Shown here piece by piece: positions 51,230 to 61,994 of a stretch of 64,000 bases of DNA. The stretch's first letter is position 1, and each line of letters begins with the position of its first letter. Position numbers and translations under genes: made by a program. The notes under the pieces are model-generated. The model did not search any database. It had not been told where the DNA came from and saw nothing but the letters and a program-made list of their open reading frames with translations. The stretch lies in assembly GCF_000737595.1 (NCBI RefSeq), contig NZ_CP006271.1, positions 1,798,001 to 1,862,000 of the forward strand, given 5' to 3'. The DNA is from Synechococcus sp. KORDI-52. GTDB lineage: Bacteria; Cyanobacteriota; Cyanobacteriia; PCC-6307; Cyanobiaceae.

Positions 51230-51529
51230 TCATTCCTTGATGACTGCAAGCTTTGCTTTCGTGGCTGCAACTAGGTCTTTGTCCGTCACATCAGTAACCA
51301 CAGTGATCTCTTGAATCTTCAAGACGACATCAGTGGGTAGACCACCTCTCTGGAAGAGGACGTTACGGAGAACGTCTACAGTCACACCAAGGAAGCCTTC
51401 TACTGCTGCTTCAGCGTTGGTTAATCCAGATACTTTGATTCCAGTTGCTGACTCGACCTCGCGAATTACAGCCTCAGAAGCAAGGCTAAGAATGTTGTTG
51501 AGCATCTCCTTCCTGACAGGTAGGTTCAA
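51230..51529 (-). CDS. Hypothetical small protein
   Basis: This 99-residue protein starts MNLPVRKEMLNNILSLASEA and contains IREVESATGIKVSGLTNAEA and TVDVLRNVLFQRGGLPTDVV. Alternating strands and helices and the repeated VVTDVTDKDLVAATKAKL end look like a small alpha/beta domain. No family is recognised. It lies alone in the accessory region. Confidence 0.45.
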   Translation of the reverse strand: MNLPVRKEMLNNILSLASEAVIREVESATGIKVSGLTNAEAAVEGFLGVTVDVLRNVLFQRGGLPTDVVLKIQEITVVTDVTDKDLVAATKAKLAVIKE

Positions 51530-51903
51530 ATCGCAGTAGATCGGACAAGAGATTGGAGCCTGACTGTCCGTAACGTCGTCACTGGGAACTGTGATCTTCG
51601 GCGGTCTAATGGTGGGAACCGCCCTCTCTCTCGGCGTCGCGCCACCTATTTATGCGAGGATCAAGCAGCTCGAATCAAAAATGAGCAGCGGCAAGGAAAT
51701 GGCAACACAACAGAATTGAAGATCAAAACATCTATCTGCTTTTAAGATCCAGATACAGCAACATACTTGAACTGTTCAAAAGTCAATGGTTCAGGAATTT
51801 ACACATCAGAGCAGAAAACCCTAAAAAGTTTTGTCACGAGGTACGGCAAATAATCCGATTCGCTCTCAGCATGGAAGCCCATGTTTTGAACTGAATTTCG
51901 ACC
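51530..51903. other. Intergenic stretch, 0.37 kb
   Basis: There is no supported gene, tRNA or repeat. The sequence is moderately AT-rich. It presumably contains the promoter of the DUF2306-like gene and, on the other strand, that of the 51230 gene. Confidence 0.5.
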
Positions 51904-52671
51904 ATGCCGAATCTTCTGGCTCAACTAGCAACGGATTCATTGAGGCTTGGCAAAGCCTCCGCAGCAATCCATCTGACTGCTGGATGTCTTGCACTTGTTT
52001 TTGGGCTGATTGCCACCTTCACCCGTAAGGGAGCGGGACGACATCGATTAGCGGGCAAGATAGGAGTCGGCCTGCTTCTCGTAGTCGTGTCTACAGCGTT
52101 TGTGCTGTTGATTCTTCTTGACGTGCTGCCCATGCCGGGAAACATTTCCTACAAACAGGATGCGGTCGACCTGCTAGCCCTGCTGTTCCTGACGGGAACC
52201 TATGCAACATTGCAAGGTTATCGCTGGGCGGTGAACCACAAGCCAAAGCTTGACTCAGATGTTGTTCTTATGGGAATGGCGGCATTTATCTCAATTTTTT
52301 CGTTCTACAACGCGATCGCAGACCTTGTTTTGTTCCCCTACACATCCACCGACAAGGCACTGCCCATGAACCCAATGACTGCGACAATGATCACCTTTGC
52401 CATTGGGGGGCTATTTGCTTATTTCACATACGATGACATCAAAACCTACCTTAAGGGCAAGGTGACACCGCAAGAGCGGGTCTTGAAGCACACCTACAGA
52501 ATCATGGCAGCGGTCGGTGGTGTCTTCGCGGCCGTAGCTATCACCAATCTTGGCCCGATTTTTGTGACGAACAACTGGAATCCCCTTCCCGTTTACATCG
52601 TGCCACCAACACTTTTCGGTGGAATAACCATGTATCTCGCGAATCGCGTCTCCAAACCCAAGACAGCCTGA
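51904..52671 (+). CDS. DUF2306-like multi-pass membrane protein
   Basis: This 255-residue protein has about seven membrane segments. The beginning IHLTAGCLALVFGLIATFTR followed by KGAGRHRLAGKIGV, with a His in helix one and the RKG...HR pair in the loop, matches the DUF2306 pattern. A second pair of helices starts YKQDAVDLLALLFLTGTYAT. Function is unknown for the family; conserved His residues could bind haem or metal. A strong terminator follows the gene. It is intact. Confidence 0.65.
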   Translation: MPNLLAQLATDSLRLGKASAAIHLTAGCLALVFGLIATFTRKGAGRHRLAGKIGVGLLLVVVSTAFVLLILLDVLPMPGNISYKQDAVDLLALLFLTGTYATLQGYRWAVNHKPKLDSDVVLMGMAAFISIFSFYNAIADLVLFPYTSTDKALPMNPMTATMITFAIGGLFAYFTYDDIKTYLKGKVTPQERVLKHTYRIMAAVGGVFAAVAITNLGPIFVTNNWNPLPVYIVPPTLFGGITMYLANRVSKPKTA

Positions 52672-52697
52672 TCCAATCAGTACAACAGCATCTGAAT

Positions 52698-52737
52698 CCG
52701 GAGCGATCTCATCATAAGCTCGTCGCTCCGGCTTTTT
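52698..52737 (+). terminator. Rho-independent terminator after the DUF2306-like gene
   Basis: CCGGAGCGA (52698-52706) pairs perfectly with TCGCTCCGG (52723-52731), and TTTTT follows one base later. It lies 27 nt after the stop of the upstream gene on the same strand. Confidence 0.9.
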
Positions 52738-52928
52738 GATGCATCAGATCGGATCTTTGGGTGCATCTTTTATTGAGGCCACAGATTGCGAAAGACAATC
52801 TATCAGGCGCCCGTTCCGCGAACATCTTGTTCTCTTCGCAGCATTCACACTTGTATGTTTCGATCATTTTTCCTTTTGTAGAATGTTATAGGTGAATAAG
52901 AAAGCGCCTAGTTGATTGCACATAGGCT

Positions 52929-53216
52929 TCATGTAGACGCTTTGATAGGTAAGGCGGTGTCCAAGCTAGATGTCCTAAGGAGTCCACCCTGCTCCAGACG
53001 ATTGAATCGGTCGAAGTCATAGCGTACGATCTGAACCTCCTTCTCAAGAATGAGGTCTTTGAGGTAATCACGAGACACAAGATCCTCTGGCCTGCTACCT
53101 CCTCGGACCCCGGGAGCCTGAATGCAAGCCAGCCTCACACGTTCACCACGGGAAGTGGTGATTGTGCTCAGAGATATCCCCTGATGCAGCGATGTCACGA
53201 GAGACCTTTCCGACAC
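52929..53216 (-). pseudogene. Thermonuclease-like fragment (SNase fold), truncated
   Basis: The frame contains STITTSRGERVRLACIQAPG and SRDYLKDLILEKEVQIVRYD followed by FDRFNRL, the first half of an SNase-like domain (strand with the catalytic Arg, then the helix). The loop with the second catalytic Arg (DRYGR) becomes DRFNRL and the rest is missing or out of frame. There is no signal peptide. It is a second relic of the family found at 41674-42077. Confidence 0.65.
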
Positions 53217-53324
53217 TAAGGATACTCTAATCTTGTTCTCACCAAACCTTCAGAATAAGAGCGCTGACGATGGCTTTGATGTTTATAAGCCCCTTGCTGT
53301 GTGGGGGTGAATCGAATAGAGGGA

Positions 53325-53352
53325 AGCCTGCGAGCCTTGCGCGGGCTTTTTT
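53325..53352 (+). terminator. Terminator-like hairpin with T run
   Basis: AGCCTGCG (53325-53332) pairs with CGCGGGCT (53340-53347), with one G-U pair and a 7-base loop, and TTTTTT follows. It points along the + strand. No + gene ends just before it, so it may serve an untranslated RNA or be a leftover. Confidence 0.6.
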
Positions 53353-53359
53353 ATTGTCT

Positions 53360-53629
53360 TCAACTGTCAGAAAATAGCTGCCCAAGGGGCGTTGAATCAA
53401 CAGCCTGATACTTCTCACCGCCACCGTTGCAGATTTGTACTGCAGTTGCAGTGAGATTTGCTTGCTGGCTGGAGTTAAGTTGGCTCCAAGATTTCTTGTC
53501 GTTGATTCCAGATGTAGTCATCACGCAAAAGTTAAAGTAATTGGCCTGGAAAATCAGCGGCGACAAATACGCAGCCGTACCAAGTACAGCGCCTGCGCAT
53601 AACACACTTTTGATGAATGGATGCATCAC
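53360..53629 (-). CDS. Small secreted or membrane-anchored protein
   Basis: This 89-residue protein starts MMHPFIKSVLCAGAVLGTAA, a signal or anchor helix, then YLSPLIFQANYFNFCVMTTS. The exported part has two cysteines (FNFCVM and VQICNGG) and polar repeats (QLNSSQQANLTATAVQICNG). The spacing fits a small periplasmic protein with one disulphide. It is followed upstream by a coiled-coil gene on the same strand, 24 nt away. Confidence 0.55.
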   Translation of the reverse strand: MMHPFIKSVLCAGAVLGTAAYLSPLIFQANYFNFCVMTTSGINDKKSWSQLNSSQQANLTATAVQICNGGGEKYQAVDSTPLGQLFSDS

Positions 53630-53653
53630 TGATCATGCAATCTCTTGCCAATG

Positions 53654-53902
53654 CTACTGCCAGGGACCATCATAAGACAAACTAGTTGCCCCATAGAAGA
53701 CTGGATCTGGTGTAGGTGCAGGAGTTGATCCACCATCACCACCGCCATCATCTGATTGGTCAAGATTGTCTAGAATGCATTGAAGACGATCACGTTCCTG
53801 TATGACCTGATCAAGCATGTTTTGGTGGGTAGAGATCCTTTCGTTCAGTTGATTGATTCTGTTTGTCAGGTCATAGCTGACACCTTGGCATTGGTCTGTC
53901 AT
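53654..53902 (-). CDS. Small coiled-coil protein
   Basis: This 82-residue protein starts MTDQCQGVSYDLTNRINQLN and forms a heptad-rich coiled coil (RINQLNERISTHQNMLDQVI then QERDRLQCILDNLDQ), followed by a Gly/Asp- and Pro-rich disordered tail (GGGDGGSTPAPTPDP). It looks like a structural or phage-type accessory protein. It lies just upstream of the secreted-protein gene and is probably co-transcribed with it. Confidence 0.55.
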   Translation of the reverse strand: MTDQCQGVSYDLTNRINQLNERISTHQNMLDQVIQERDRLQCILDNLDQSDDGGGDGGSTPAPTPDPVFYGATSLSYDGPWQ

Positions 53903-54121
53903 TGGTCATTCAAATAAGGGGCTGTGTGTAGGTGGATAGGGAAGGGATAGTCCTAGACGGAAAGAGATAGGCTATGTAGACTCCACTTTCGTAAAACGAA
54001 TCTCCAAAACCCTTCCTATCACTTGTTCGAGATTTAATACTTTCTGATATTCCTTTCCCACTCGTCTCGTTCCTTCTTTGTAAGATCTCTACCTAGGGTT
54101 GCCAGGAAGACCATCCGTGGA

Positions 54122-55409
54122 TCAGTCCTCCATCCCTCCAGGATCTTGGAATCCTTCTTTGTTCGATTGTGTTTCACATCCTTTAGTCATATCGTTCATA
54201 AGGTTTTCCAGTGCTCTTAACTTTGCATCCATTGAAACGGAGCCATATAGATTTGTTGATGACGATGGACTGTGACCAAGGATTGCTCCAATCACACGTT
54301 CATTGACATCTGCATCTCTCAACGTTGTAGCGACAGTATCTCTGCAAGCTTTAGGTGATACACCGATCAGCCTTGCCCAGATGAGACTATGACCCCAGCG
54401 CTGGTACTTTTCTTTGTAGAGCCCTAGAAAGACATAAGCAGTTGGCGCATATCCTTTGGTGTTGATCTCTGAGGCACTTCCTTCAGTTCAGGAATCATTG
54501 GAAGTAACCGCTCTCTGAATGCTGTCTTCATGGCCGTAGTTCATTAGGTCTGATATGCAGAACATCATTCTTTAGATCAATGTCTTGGTACTGAATAGCA
54601 GCAGCTTCAGACAAATGGGTGCCTGTGTACCTCATGATGAAGTACAGCCACTGTTGATATTCAGGCAGTAGCTATCTGGCCTTTTGGTCTACACCTTTGA
54701 GCCTGACAACTTCTTTTTCTTTGACGATCCTTTGATGAATCGAAGTTTGATGCAAGCAAAAGGATTAGTGTAACTCCACTCTTCACTTACAGCCAACTCA
54801 AGCGATCCTCGGATTGTTCTGATCCGCTTCTTCAGGATGACCGGAGAGACAGTGTCAAGAAGCTGGTCTCTGTACTTCCATGCATCGTCATTGGTGATCT
54901 TGGCCGGATCGTTCTTCCCGATGATCTTCTAGACCTCTGCAACCCGTTGACGCCATTGCAGACCAGTCTGTGCAGCTGGGTCTTTGAGCTTGATAGCCAG
55001 ATCAATCAGATGGTCCCATGTGCGGTCTTCGTAGGGCTTGCCTGCTTCACGGTTGGCTTGACGCTCCAAGAGCTTGTAGGCAACTTCAGCCGAATGGCGA
55101 GGGCATATGTCCTGAATATGTCCTGGGGTGTCAGACCCTGCTCTTTGAGGTCTCGTAGGACGCCATAGGCAGGGATGGAGTCGACGTGGTCAGCAACGCC
55201 TCATTCACCTCACCCGAAGCATTGACAATCTCTAGATCTGTGAAGTTCAGGAACTCAGCAAGGTTGCGCCTTGCTTCCTGCATCGTGTTGCCGACCTTTC
55301 TGATCCAGGTCTTGTTGCCGAGCTTCTCCTGTAGCGGTCGCGGAACTGCACGCTGGGCATAGAAGCCAGACCTACCAGGAACACGCTTGATGTAAGGCGT
55401 TTTGGACAC
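54122..55409 (-). pseudogene. Tyrosine integrase, shattered by frameshifts and stops
   Basis: Minus-strand pieces in order are the N-terminus MSKTPYIKRVPGRSGFYAQR; VLRDLKEQGLTPQDIFRTYA in a second frame; EVAYKLLERQANREAGKPYE and the core-binding region in a third; MRYTGTHLSEAAAIQYQDID (box I); and LRDADVNERVIGAILGHSPS with LYGSVSM (box II and Tyr). In box I the catalytic Arg position reads His (TGTH). The His/Arg of HxxR is also altered (ACRDTVATT). At least three frame changes and several stops are needed. It is clearly dead and lies at the right edge of the accessory region. Confidence 0.85.
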
Positions 55410-55578
55410 AGTGCTAGTACCAGGAAGGGTAGAGAACGACTGAGTCCTTGTGCCAATAGCCTTTAAGGGCTATTCACAGCGATCAGATTCATAGCTCGTG
55501 GCTGTGATCCCTTCATCCTCACCTGCGATGGCTGGCAAACACGAGCCAAGCCGCGAGAATCACCAGGAACGGGCCCCG

Positions 55579-56391
55579 ATGAGGATGACCTCGATGCGCC
55601 TCGAGCTGCTGCGCCGTCACCGGATTCGTGACCCAGGCCTCGGCCTGAATGAACCGTCCGGACTGACCTTGAACGGGGATGGCTCAGCGCTGTACACCGT
55701 AAGTGATGACACCAAGGCGATTTTTCGTCTGGATCTCAAGGGGAGGGTGTCGGTGAGCGACTCGTTCTTCATCGGCCTTGACGACTTGGAAGGCATTGCA
55801 ATCCGTGGGAATGACAGCGAGCTACTCGTGGTGCAGGAGGAGAGCAATTCTGTGGTGGTTGTGGATCTGATCAGCCGGAGGGAACACTCCCGCCGCCCGC
55901 TCTCAGCCATGACCAACTACGACACGATCGCGCACTACTTCCGAGACCCTCCAGACAACAACGGATTGGAGGGCATCACCGTGAACACCAGGAACGACCA
56001 TGTGGTTGTGGTGAAAGAGCGCCAGCCCGGTTTGCTGGTCGAACTGGATTCCACACTTACGACAATCCTCTCCACAAGAGTGCTGCAAGCCAGCCAAGGG
56101 TTCATCCATCCCGACCTGAAGGCCGAGAAGCTCGATTTCTCGGGCCTGAGCTACGACAGCAGCAGCGACACCCTCTGGATCGTCAGCGACAAGGGGCGGT
56201 GCCTGTTCCAGTACGACTGGGCAGGCGACACTGTTCTTCAGCGCCTCGATCTCACCATCAGCACGGGAGACAAGCCACAACTGATCCGCAAACCGGAGGG
56301 TGTTGCCTTCGATCCCGGACGAAAAAGGATGTACGTGGTGAGCGATCGGGACGCGGATCTCTACGAGTTCAAACTCCATGACGACTGCTGA
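55579..56391 (+). CDS. SdiA-regulated-type beta-propeller protein
   Basis: This ~270-residue protein has repeated blade motifs: EPSGLTLNGDGSALYTVSDD, DLEGIAIRGNDSELLVVQEE, GLEGITVNTRNDHVVVVKER, DFSGLSYDSSSDTLWIVSDK and KPEGVAFDPGRKRMYVVSDR. These recurrent xEGI...VSD units define the SdiA-regulated/phytase-like propeller family, often exported or surface-associated hydrolase-like proteins. No clear signal peptide is seen from ATG 55579 (MRMTSMRLELLRR). It overlaps the SDR gene by 14 nt. Function unknown. Confidence 0.75.
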   Translation: MRMTSMRLELLRRHRIRDPGLGLNEPSGLTLNGDGSALYTVSDDTKAIFRLDLKGRVSVSDSFFIGLDDLEGIAIRGNDSELLVVQEESNSVVVVDLISRREHSRRPLSAMTNYDTIAHYFRDPPDNNGLEGITVNTRNDHVVVVKERQPGLLVELDSTLTTILSTRVLQASQGFIHPDLKAEKLDFSGLSYDSSSDTLWIVSDKGRCLFQYDWAGDTVLQRLDLTISTGDKPQLIRKPEGVAFDPGRKRMYVVSDRDADLYEFKLHDDC

Positions 56392-57331
56392 ACAGCGCCG
56401 GGTCCTGATCACCGGTGCCAGCAGCGGCATTGGCCTTGAAGCGGCAAACATCCTCCTGGCCCGTGGTGATGCACTCACCGTTGTTTGCCGCAATGCAGAA
56501 CGGGCCGAGAGAACCCGCACGGCTCTTGCTGGTTCCGTTGAGACCTGCATTGCCGATCTGGGAAACCTTACGTCTGTGGCCAAGGCGATCGAACAACTCC
56601 GCCATCGCCGGATGCCATTCGATGCAGTGGTGCTCAATGCTGGGTTGCAATACGCCGGCCACGCCTCCCCCCGTTGGAGTGCACAAGGCATTGAACTGAC
56701 CTTTGCGGTGAACCACCTGGCCCATCAACTTCTGGCTGAAGGATTGAAAGAGCAAACACAAGCCATCGTGATCACCGCCTCTGAGGTGCACAATCCAGCC
56801 AGCGGCGGAGGACGGGTTGGCCAGCCTGCAGGGCTGGGCTTGCTGCAGGGACTGCGCCAAGGCCCCGGGGCGCCGATGGTGGACGGAGAAAGTCCGTTCA
56901 ATGCAGATAAGGCCTACAAAGACAGCAAGCTCTGCAATCTGTTGATGGCCCTGCAGATCCACCGGCAGCGTCCAGACATACCTGTCGTGACCTGGAGTCC
57001 AGGGCTGGTGATTCCACGGACATCAGGGGGATTTTTCAGAAACAGTCGCCAAGCCAATCCACTTGGGCAGGCCTTGTTTGGTTTTTTCGCTCGGGATCTC
57101 TTGCGATTGACGGAAAGCGTTGAGCGGGCTGGGGCACTGCTGGTACAGCTCATCGATGAACAGCTTCATCAGCCGGGATTCAGCTACTGGAGCAATGCGC
57201 TGTTGGGCCCTGGCCAGCGTCAATTCAAACCAACTGAACCCTCCGAGGAAGCGCAGAACAGCGACAAATCGACGATGCTCTGGATGTTGTCGAACAATCT
57301 GATCAACTCTTTTTTGACGCCATCTCGCTGA
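56378..57331 (+). CDS. Short-chain dehydrogenase (protochlorophyllide reductase-like branch)
   Basis: This 317-residue SDR has TGASSGIGLEAAN near residue 13, LNAGLQYAG near 86 and the catalytic YKDSKLCNLL near 185, with the preceding Ser in ITASEVHNP. The length and the SKLCN motif place it with the extended SDRs related to light-dependent protochlorophyllide reductase and retinol dehydrogenases, but it is not LPOR itself because hallmark cysteines of the pigment site are not evident. Substrate unknown. It is coupled to the propeller gene upstream. Confidence 0.85.
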   Translation: MTTAEQRRVLITGASSGIGLEAANILLARGDALTVVCRNAERAERTRTALAGSVETCIADLGNLTSVAKAIEQLRHRRMPFDAVVLNAGLQYAGHASPRWSAQGIELTFAVNHLAHQLLAEGLKEQTQAIVITASEVHNPASGGGRVGQPAGLGLLQGLRQGPGAPMVDGESPFNADKAYKDSKLCNLLMALQIHRQRPDIPVVTWSPGLVIPRTSGGFFRNSRQANPLGQALFGFFARDLLRLTESVERAGALLVQLIDEQLHQPGFSYWSNALLGPGQRQFKPTEPSEEAQNSDKSTMLWMLSNNLINSFLTPSR

Positions 57332-57365
57332 AACCTAAACCGTTCACAAGACAGCAACCATTGCG

Positions 57366-58462
57366 TTAATTCATTATCTGATGATCGATCTTATACACAC
57401 GATTGGGGATCACACTGATGTTGACATCAAGGTCATCCAAGCCAAAGTCTTTGGCTCGTTTCAACATCTGCTGATTGACCTTGTTCATAAAGGATTGATC
57501 CAAGATGTCTTCGGGTGCATTCAGCACGACATCCAGCCTTGCCTTGTTGTCGACAACACTGACGCTGCTGTACATCAGACGAACTTTTGACCACAACTTC
57601 TGGTTGCCTTGCGCGATGGCTACGCGTTTGAATTGTCCCGCTTTGAAGCGACCAAATGCCGCATCCATCTCCTGCCGCACACTGAAGTCATGCAATGCCG
57701 ATGACAACGGCAGGCTGAGCAGCCCGAGCAATGCCAACCAGACCAGAAGATTTCGCCAACAACTGCGGAATGAGCCGTAACGCTGCAGCAAAAACAACAG
57801 AAGGCTGGTGACGGTGATGCCGATCAGGTTCGCGAGGAAAAGCAGAAACGATCCCTCCGCGATCTGATTGGTGAGACCCGCCGCCGTTCCACGGCCAAAC
57901 ACAGCCACCATTTCCGAGCCGAGCGTGAGGCCGATGCCGCTGACGCAGAGCGGTGGCACAAGGGCAACAGCAATCGCCACCCCGGCTATCGAATTCGACA
58001 ATTGTTTGCGGGTCATCGAGAACGACCCGGCAAGCGCCGCCGCAATGGCGATGCCCAGATCGATGGGGTTTGAGAGGTGCGGCTGGTGATCTCCGACTGC
58101 ACATCGCTGATGCCAAGCCCCAAACTGATCAACGCTGCGGTTCCAACAACCGCCAGAACGCCGAAGCCAATGATGACGGCGAAACGTCGGATCAATTTCC
58201 CATCGCTCACGGCCAAGCCAAAGGCGAGACTGAGGATGTGGTTCATCAAAGGGGCGACGATCATGGCCCCGATCACGACTGCCGTGCTGCTGGAAATCAG
58301 CCCGAGGGTGGCGATCACCGCAGAACTGATCGAAAGAATGAAAAAACCAAGCGACGGCTTGGATGAGGCGATCCGAGCCTTATAGAGCGCTGTTCGCGAA
58401 ATACGACTTTCAAGATGAACCGCCCAATGACCCGAGAGGATGTCCAGCCATAGCGCCAGCAC
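57366..58462 (-). pseudogene. DUF389 (TIGR00341) membrane protein, single frameshift
   Basis: The first frame (58462 down) encodes LGFFILSISSAVIATLGLIS, AVVIGAMIVAPLMNHILSLA and ISLGLGISDVQSEITSRT, then goes out of frame. A one-base shift near 58070-58082 restores NPIDLGIAIAAALAGSFSMT, then RKQLSNSIAGVAIAVALVPP and LCVSGIGL, and continues to the stop at 57366. Joined, it is a full DUF389 multi-pass membrane protein. Either the gene is broken or a base is missing from the sequence. Confidence 0.8.
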
Positions 58463-59351
58463 GTTGCACGTCTTCAGGCCTCACATTCCTGAATTGTGCA
58501 CAGAGTTCGGAACAGCGCAGCAGACTTGCCAACGGTGACCATCGCGCGATGACGGGAGTTCTGGCGGGTCTCGGGGCTGCCATGGCCTGGACGGGAGCCA
58601 GTGCGCTTTGGCGGTCGCTATCGGGGCGGATGACGGCGATCCAGCTCAATGCCATGAAAAACGGCCTGGCCAGCCTGTTGTTTCTGCCGGTGCTGCTCAC
58701 GCTGCCACGGGGAAGTGGAGTGCAGGCCGTGGTGCTGCTGTTGATCAGCGGCTTGATCGGCATTGCTGCAGGCGACAGCTTCTATCTCGGAGCATTGCGG
58801 CGGCTTGGCACCCGACGAACCCTCACCGTGGAAGCCAGCGGTCCGGTGCTGGCCAGCATCGCTGGGGTGCTGGTGATGGGGGACAGCTTGGCCGTGAAGA
58901 ACGGTCTCGGCGCGCTTTTGGTTTCAAGCGCGGTGGTTCTCATTGCCATGCAGGCGAAAGAGACGGGCCAAGGGAAGCAGGGGGGAAGCGCTGCTGACTT
59001 CGGCACCGGGCTGCTGTTGGCACTCACCGGTGTGATCTGTGGCCTGAGCGGAGCCTTTCTGGCCCGTCATGTGCTGATCAGCAGCGACCTCACCCCATTG
59101 CAGACGGCAGCCATCCGGCTGCTGGGCGGATGGCTTGGTCTGCTCCCCTTCCTCAACGGGACCTGGAGACAGACCAAGCTGATGCAACGGGAGCAATGGA
59201 AGCTTGTGATCGCCACCGTGGTCGGAACCAACGGGGGAATCCTGTTGCAACAGCTGGTGCTGCAAACGATGCCCGTTGGAGAAGGGGTGACGCTGATGGC
59301 CACGGCGCCAGTGATGGCTCTTTTTGTGGGCCGAATGGAAGGAGACCCGAT

Positions 59352-60458
<1,107 letters not shown>

Positions 60459-60463
60459 GGAAA

Positions 60464-60973
60464 TTACGGGCGACAGCCCAGGCTCTCACGGGTTGAAACC
60501 CCGCTGTTCGGATTGGTGCCGTCCGCGCGGGCGCAGAGGGCCCGTTGCTGGGGAAGATCGAGCACAGCGTTGGTGAAATCAGCACCATCGATCTGTGCAT
60601 CCGTGAAGCGGCTCTGCATCATCATCGCGTTGGTGAAGTTGGCTCCCCGCAGATCAGCACCCTCGAAATGGCTAGCGAAACCAACCACATCTGAGAGATC
60701 GGCATCACGGAGATCCGCCCCCTGCAGTTGTGAGGTGTTGATCACAGCTCCCCGCAGATCCGTGCCACTGAGATTCACCTCCCGAAGATCAGCTTTGAGA
60801 AACTCCTTTTCTTTGAGATCAAGGCCGTGCATGTCGGCCGTGATCTCCTGAACCGCCCGCTGCCCACGCAGCTCGGGAGCGGTGATGGCCAGCGCTGACT
60901 CAGGCCAGAAGACCGTGCTGAGACCCAGGAGGATCACCGCCAGCAGCGAGGCCATACGTCGAAGGGCGCCCAT
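60464..60973 (-). CDS. Exported pentapeptide-repeat protein
   Basis: This ~169-residue protein has a signal peptide (MASLLAVILLGLSTVFWPES then ALAITA) and a right-handed pentapeptide helix: ADLREVNLSGTDLRGAVINT, LQGADLRDADLSD and EGADLRGANFTNA. A C-terminal tail with two cysteines (LCARADG, LGCRP) suggests a disulphide. Thylakoid-lumen pentapeptide proteins of this kind are common in cyanobacteria. I start at ATG 60971-60973. It lies 5 nt after the CobW gene start on the same strand, so order implies it is transcribed first. Function unknown. Confidence 0.85.
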   Translation of the reverse strand: MGALRRMASLLAVILLGLSTVFWPESALAITAPELRGQRAVQEITADMHGLDLKEKEFLKADLREVNLSGTDLRGAVINTSQLQGADLRDADLSDVVGFASHFEGADLRGANFTNAMMMQSRFTDAQIDGADFTNAVLDLPQQRALCARADGTNPNSGVSTRESLGCRP

Positions 60974-61028
60974 GAGACCGGTAATTTGAGCAATCACGTT
61001 ATGGCAACTGTCAGCGGAGCGAGTCGAT

Positions 61029-61634
61029 ATGGCCATGAGCTTGCGGGTGGTAGTTCCACCCCATCCCCTGATCGGTCATTGGCTGACGATGCTCCGGCAC
61101 CGGGAAACTCCTGCGGCTCTTTACGCCACCGCTCTGCAGGAGCTGGGCCGTTGGCTCACCTACGAAGCCCTGCGGGACTGGCTGCCCCATCGCCGGGAGA
61201 TGGTGCCCGGAATCCATGGCGACACCGAAGGCAGCCTCGTTGAGGCATCGGTACCGCTGATCGCCATTCCAGTGCTGCCCGCGGGCCTCGAACTTTGGCA
61301 GGGAGGACGATCCGTCCTTCCCGATTCCTCCCTCTGCCTGGGGACGTGCCCCCAGGAGATTGAAGCCAACGCTGGAGTGATTCTGTTCGTTGATCAGATC
61401 AGCGATGGTGAGGCCACGCTCAAGCTTCTGCAGGAGCTCCAGAGCAAGGGTGTGGATGGACGACGGCTGCGGCTGATCACTGCCCTGTGTGCCAGTCCTG
61501 GACTGAAGCTGTTGGGTGAATCGATTCCAGATCTAACGCTGCATACCGCCTGCATCGACGAAGGCCTGGGGGAGCAGGGCGAGATTCGCCCGGGAATCGG
61601 TGACCCTGTGCGACGGCTGAACCTCAGACATTGA
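61029..61634 (+). CDS. Uracil phosphoribosyltransferase-like protein
   Basis: This 201-residue PRT-fold protein resembles Upp: VVVPPHPLIGHWLTMLRHRE (the family start with PLI...LR), ALQELGRWLTYEALRDW, a diverged PRPP loop in ILFVDQISDGEATLKLLQEL and CIDEGLGEQGEIRPGIGDPV near the uracil-binding end. The canonical DPMLATG PRPP motif is not conserved (DQISDGEA), so enzymatic activity is uncertain; cyanobacterial members of this type are often annotated upp. Divergent from the pentapeptide gene. Confidence 0.7.
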   Translation: MAMSLRVVVPPHPLIGHWLTMLRHRETPAALYATALQELGRWLTYEALRDWLPHRREMVPGIHGDTEGSLVEASVPLIAIPVLPAGLELWQGGRSVLPDSSLCLGTCPQEIEANAGVILFVDQISDGEATLKLLQELQSKGVDGRRLRLITALCASPGLKLLGESIPDLTLHTACIDEGLGEQGEIRPGIGDPVRRLNLRH

Positions 61635-61671
61635 GAGCGTGACTAACCTTTGAAACAGGTTGATCACATCC

Positions 61672-61950
61672 ATGGCCCAGCAGCACGACACGGGCTCAGG
61701 CACCCTGGCAACCCTGGTTACCGGAGCAGTCCTCGGTGCCGCCGGGCTGGCCTGGTGGCTGCTCAATGAGGCCGACAGGCGCAGGCGCTACGGCGCGCAA
61801 AAGTCGATGATGCATGCCCCTCGGATGCAGGACGGATCCGAAGTGCTGGACAGCTCACCGAATGGACATCTCGAAGAGCGGGTGGAAAAACTCAATGCGG
61901 AGATCGCCCGCGTACGCGCTCAGCTCGAGGGTCTCGGAAGCGAAGGATGA
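61672..61950 (+). CDS. Small membrane protein with coiled-coil tail
   Basis: This 92-residue protein starts MAQQHDTGSGTLATLVTGAV and has one membrane helix (LVTGAVLGAAGLAWWLLNEA), then a basic stretch (ADRRRRYG) and a C-terminal coiled coil (HLEERVEKLNAEIARVRAQL). The orientation is probably N-out with the coil in the cytoplasm. ATG 61672 is preferred to the TTG 12 nt upstream. It lies between the UPRT-like gene and ilvD, and may be co-transcribed with either. Family not recognised. Confidence 0.6.
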   Translation: MAQQHDTGSGTLATLVTGAVLGAAGLAWWLLNEADRRRRYGAQKSMMHAPRMQDGSEVLDSSPNGHLEERVEKLNAEIARVRAQLEGLGSEG

Positions 61951-61994
61951 GCGCTCGGTAGGTTGGCTTGATCGCCACTGGTCCGCTCCGTTCC

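Larger units (their letters stand above)
34129..55409. mobile_element. Composite accessory region downstream of tRNA-Ser
   Basis: From tRNA-Ser to the integrase relic ending at 55409, the DNA shows low gene density, many tiny ORFs, at least three shattered tyrosine integrases, phage and restriction fragments and dispersed repeats. Flanking regions are compact core. The outer right boundary is uncertain: no full tRNA copy lies there, and the DUF427-LOG block at 46043-49354 looks like normal chromosomal content. It may therefore be several islands stacked at one hotspot. Comparison with tycheposon-like elements of marine picocyanobacteria is natural but inferred. Confidence 0.6.
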
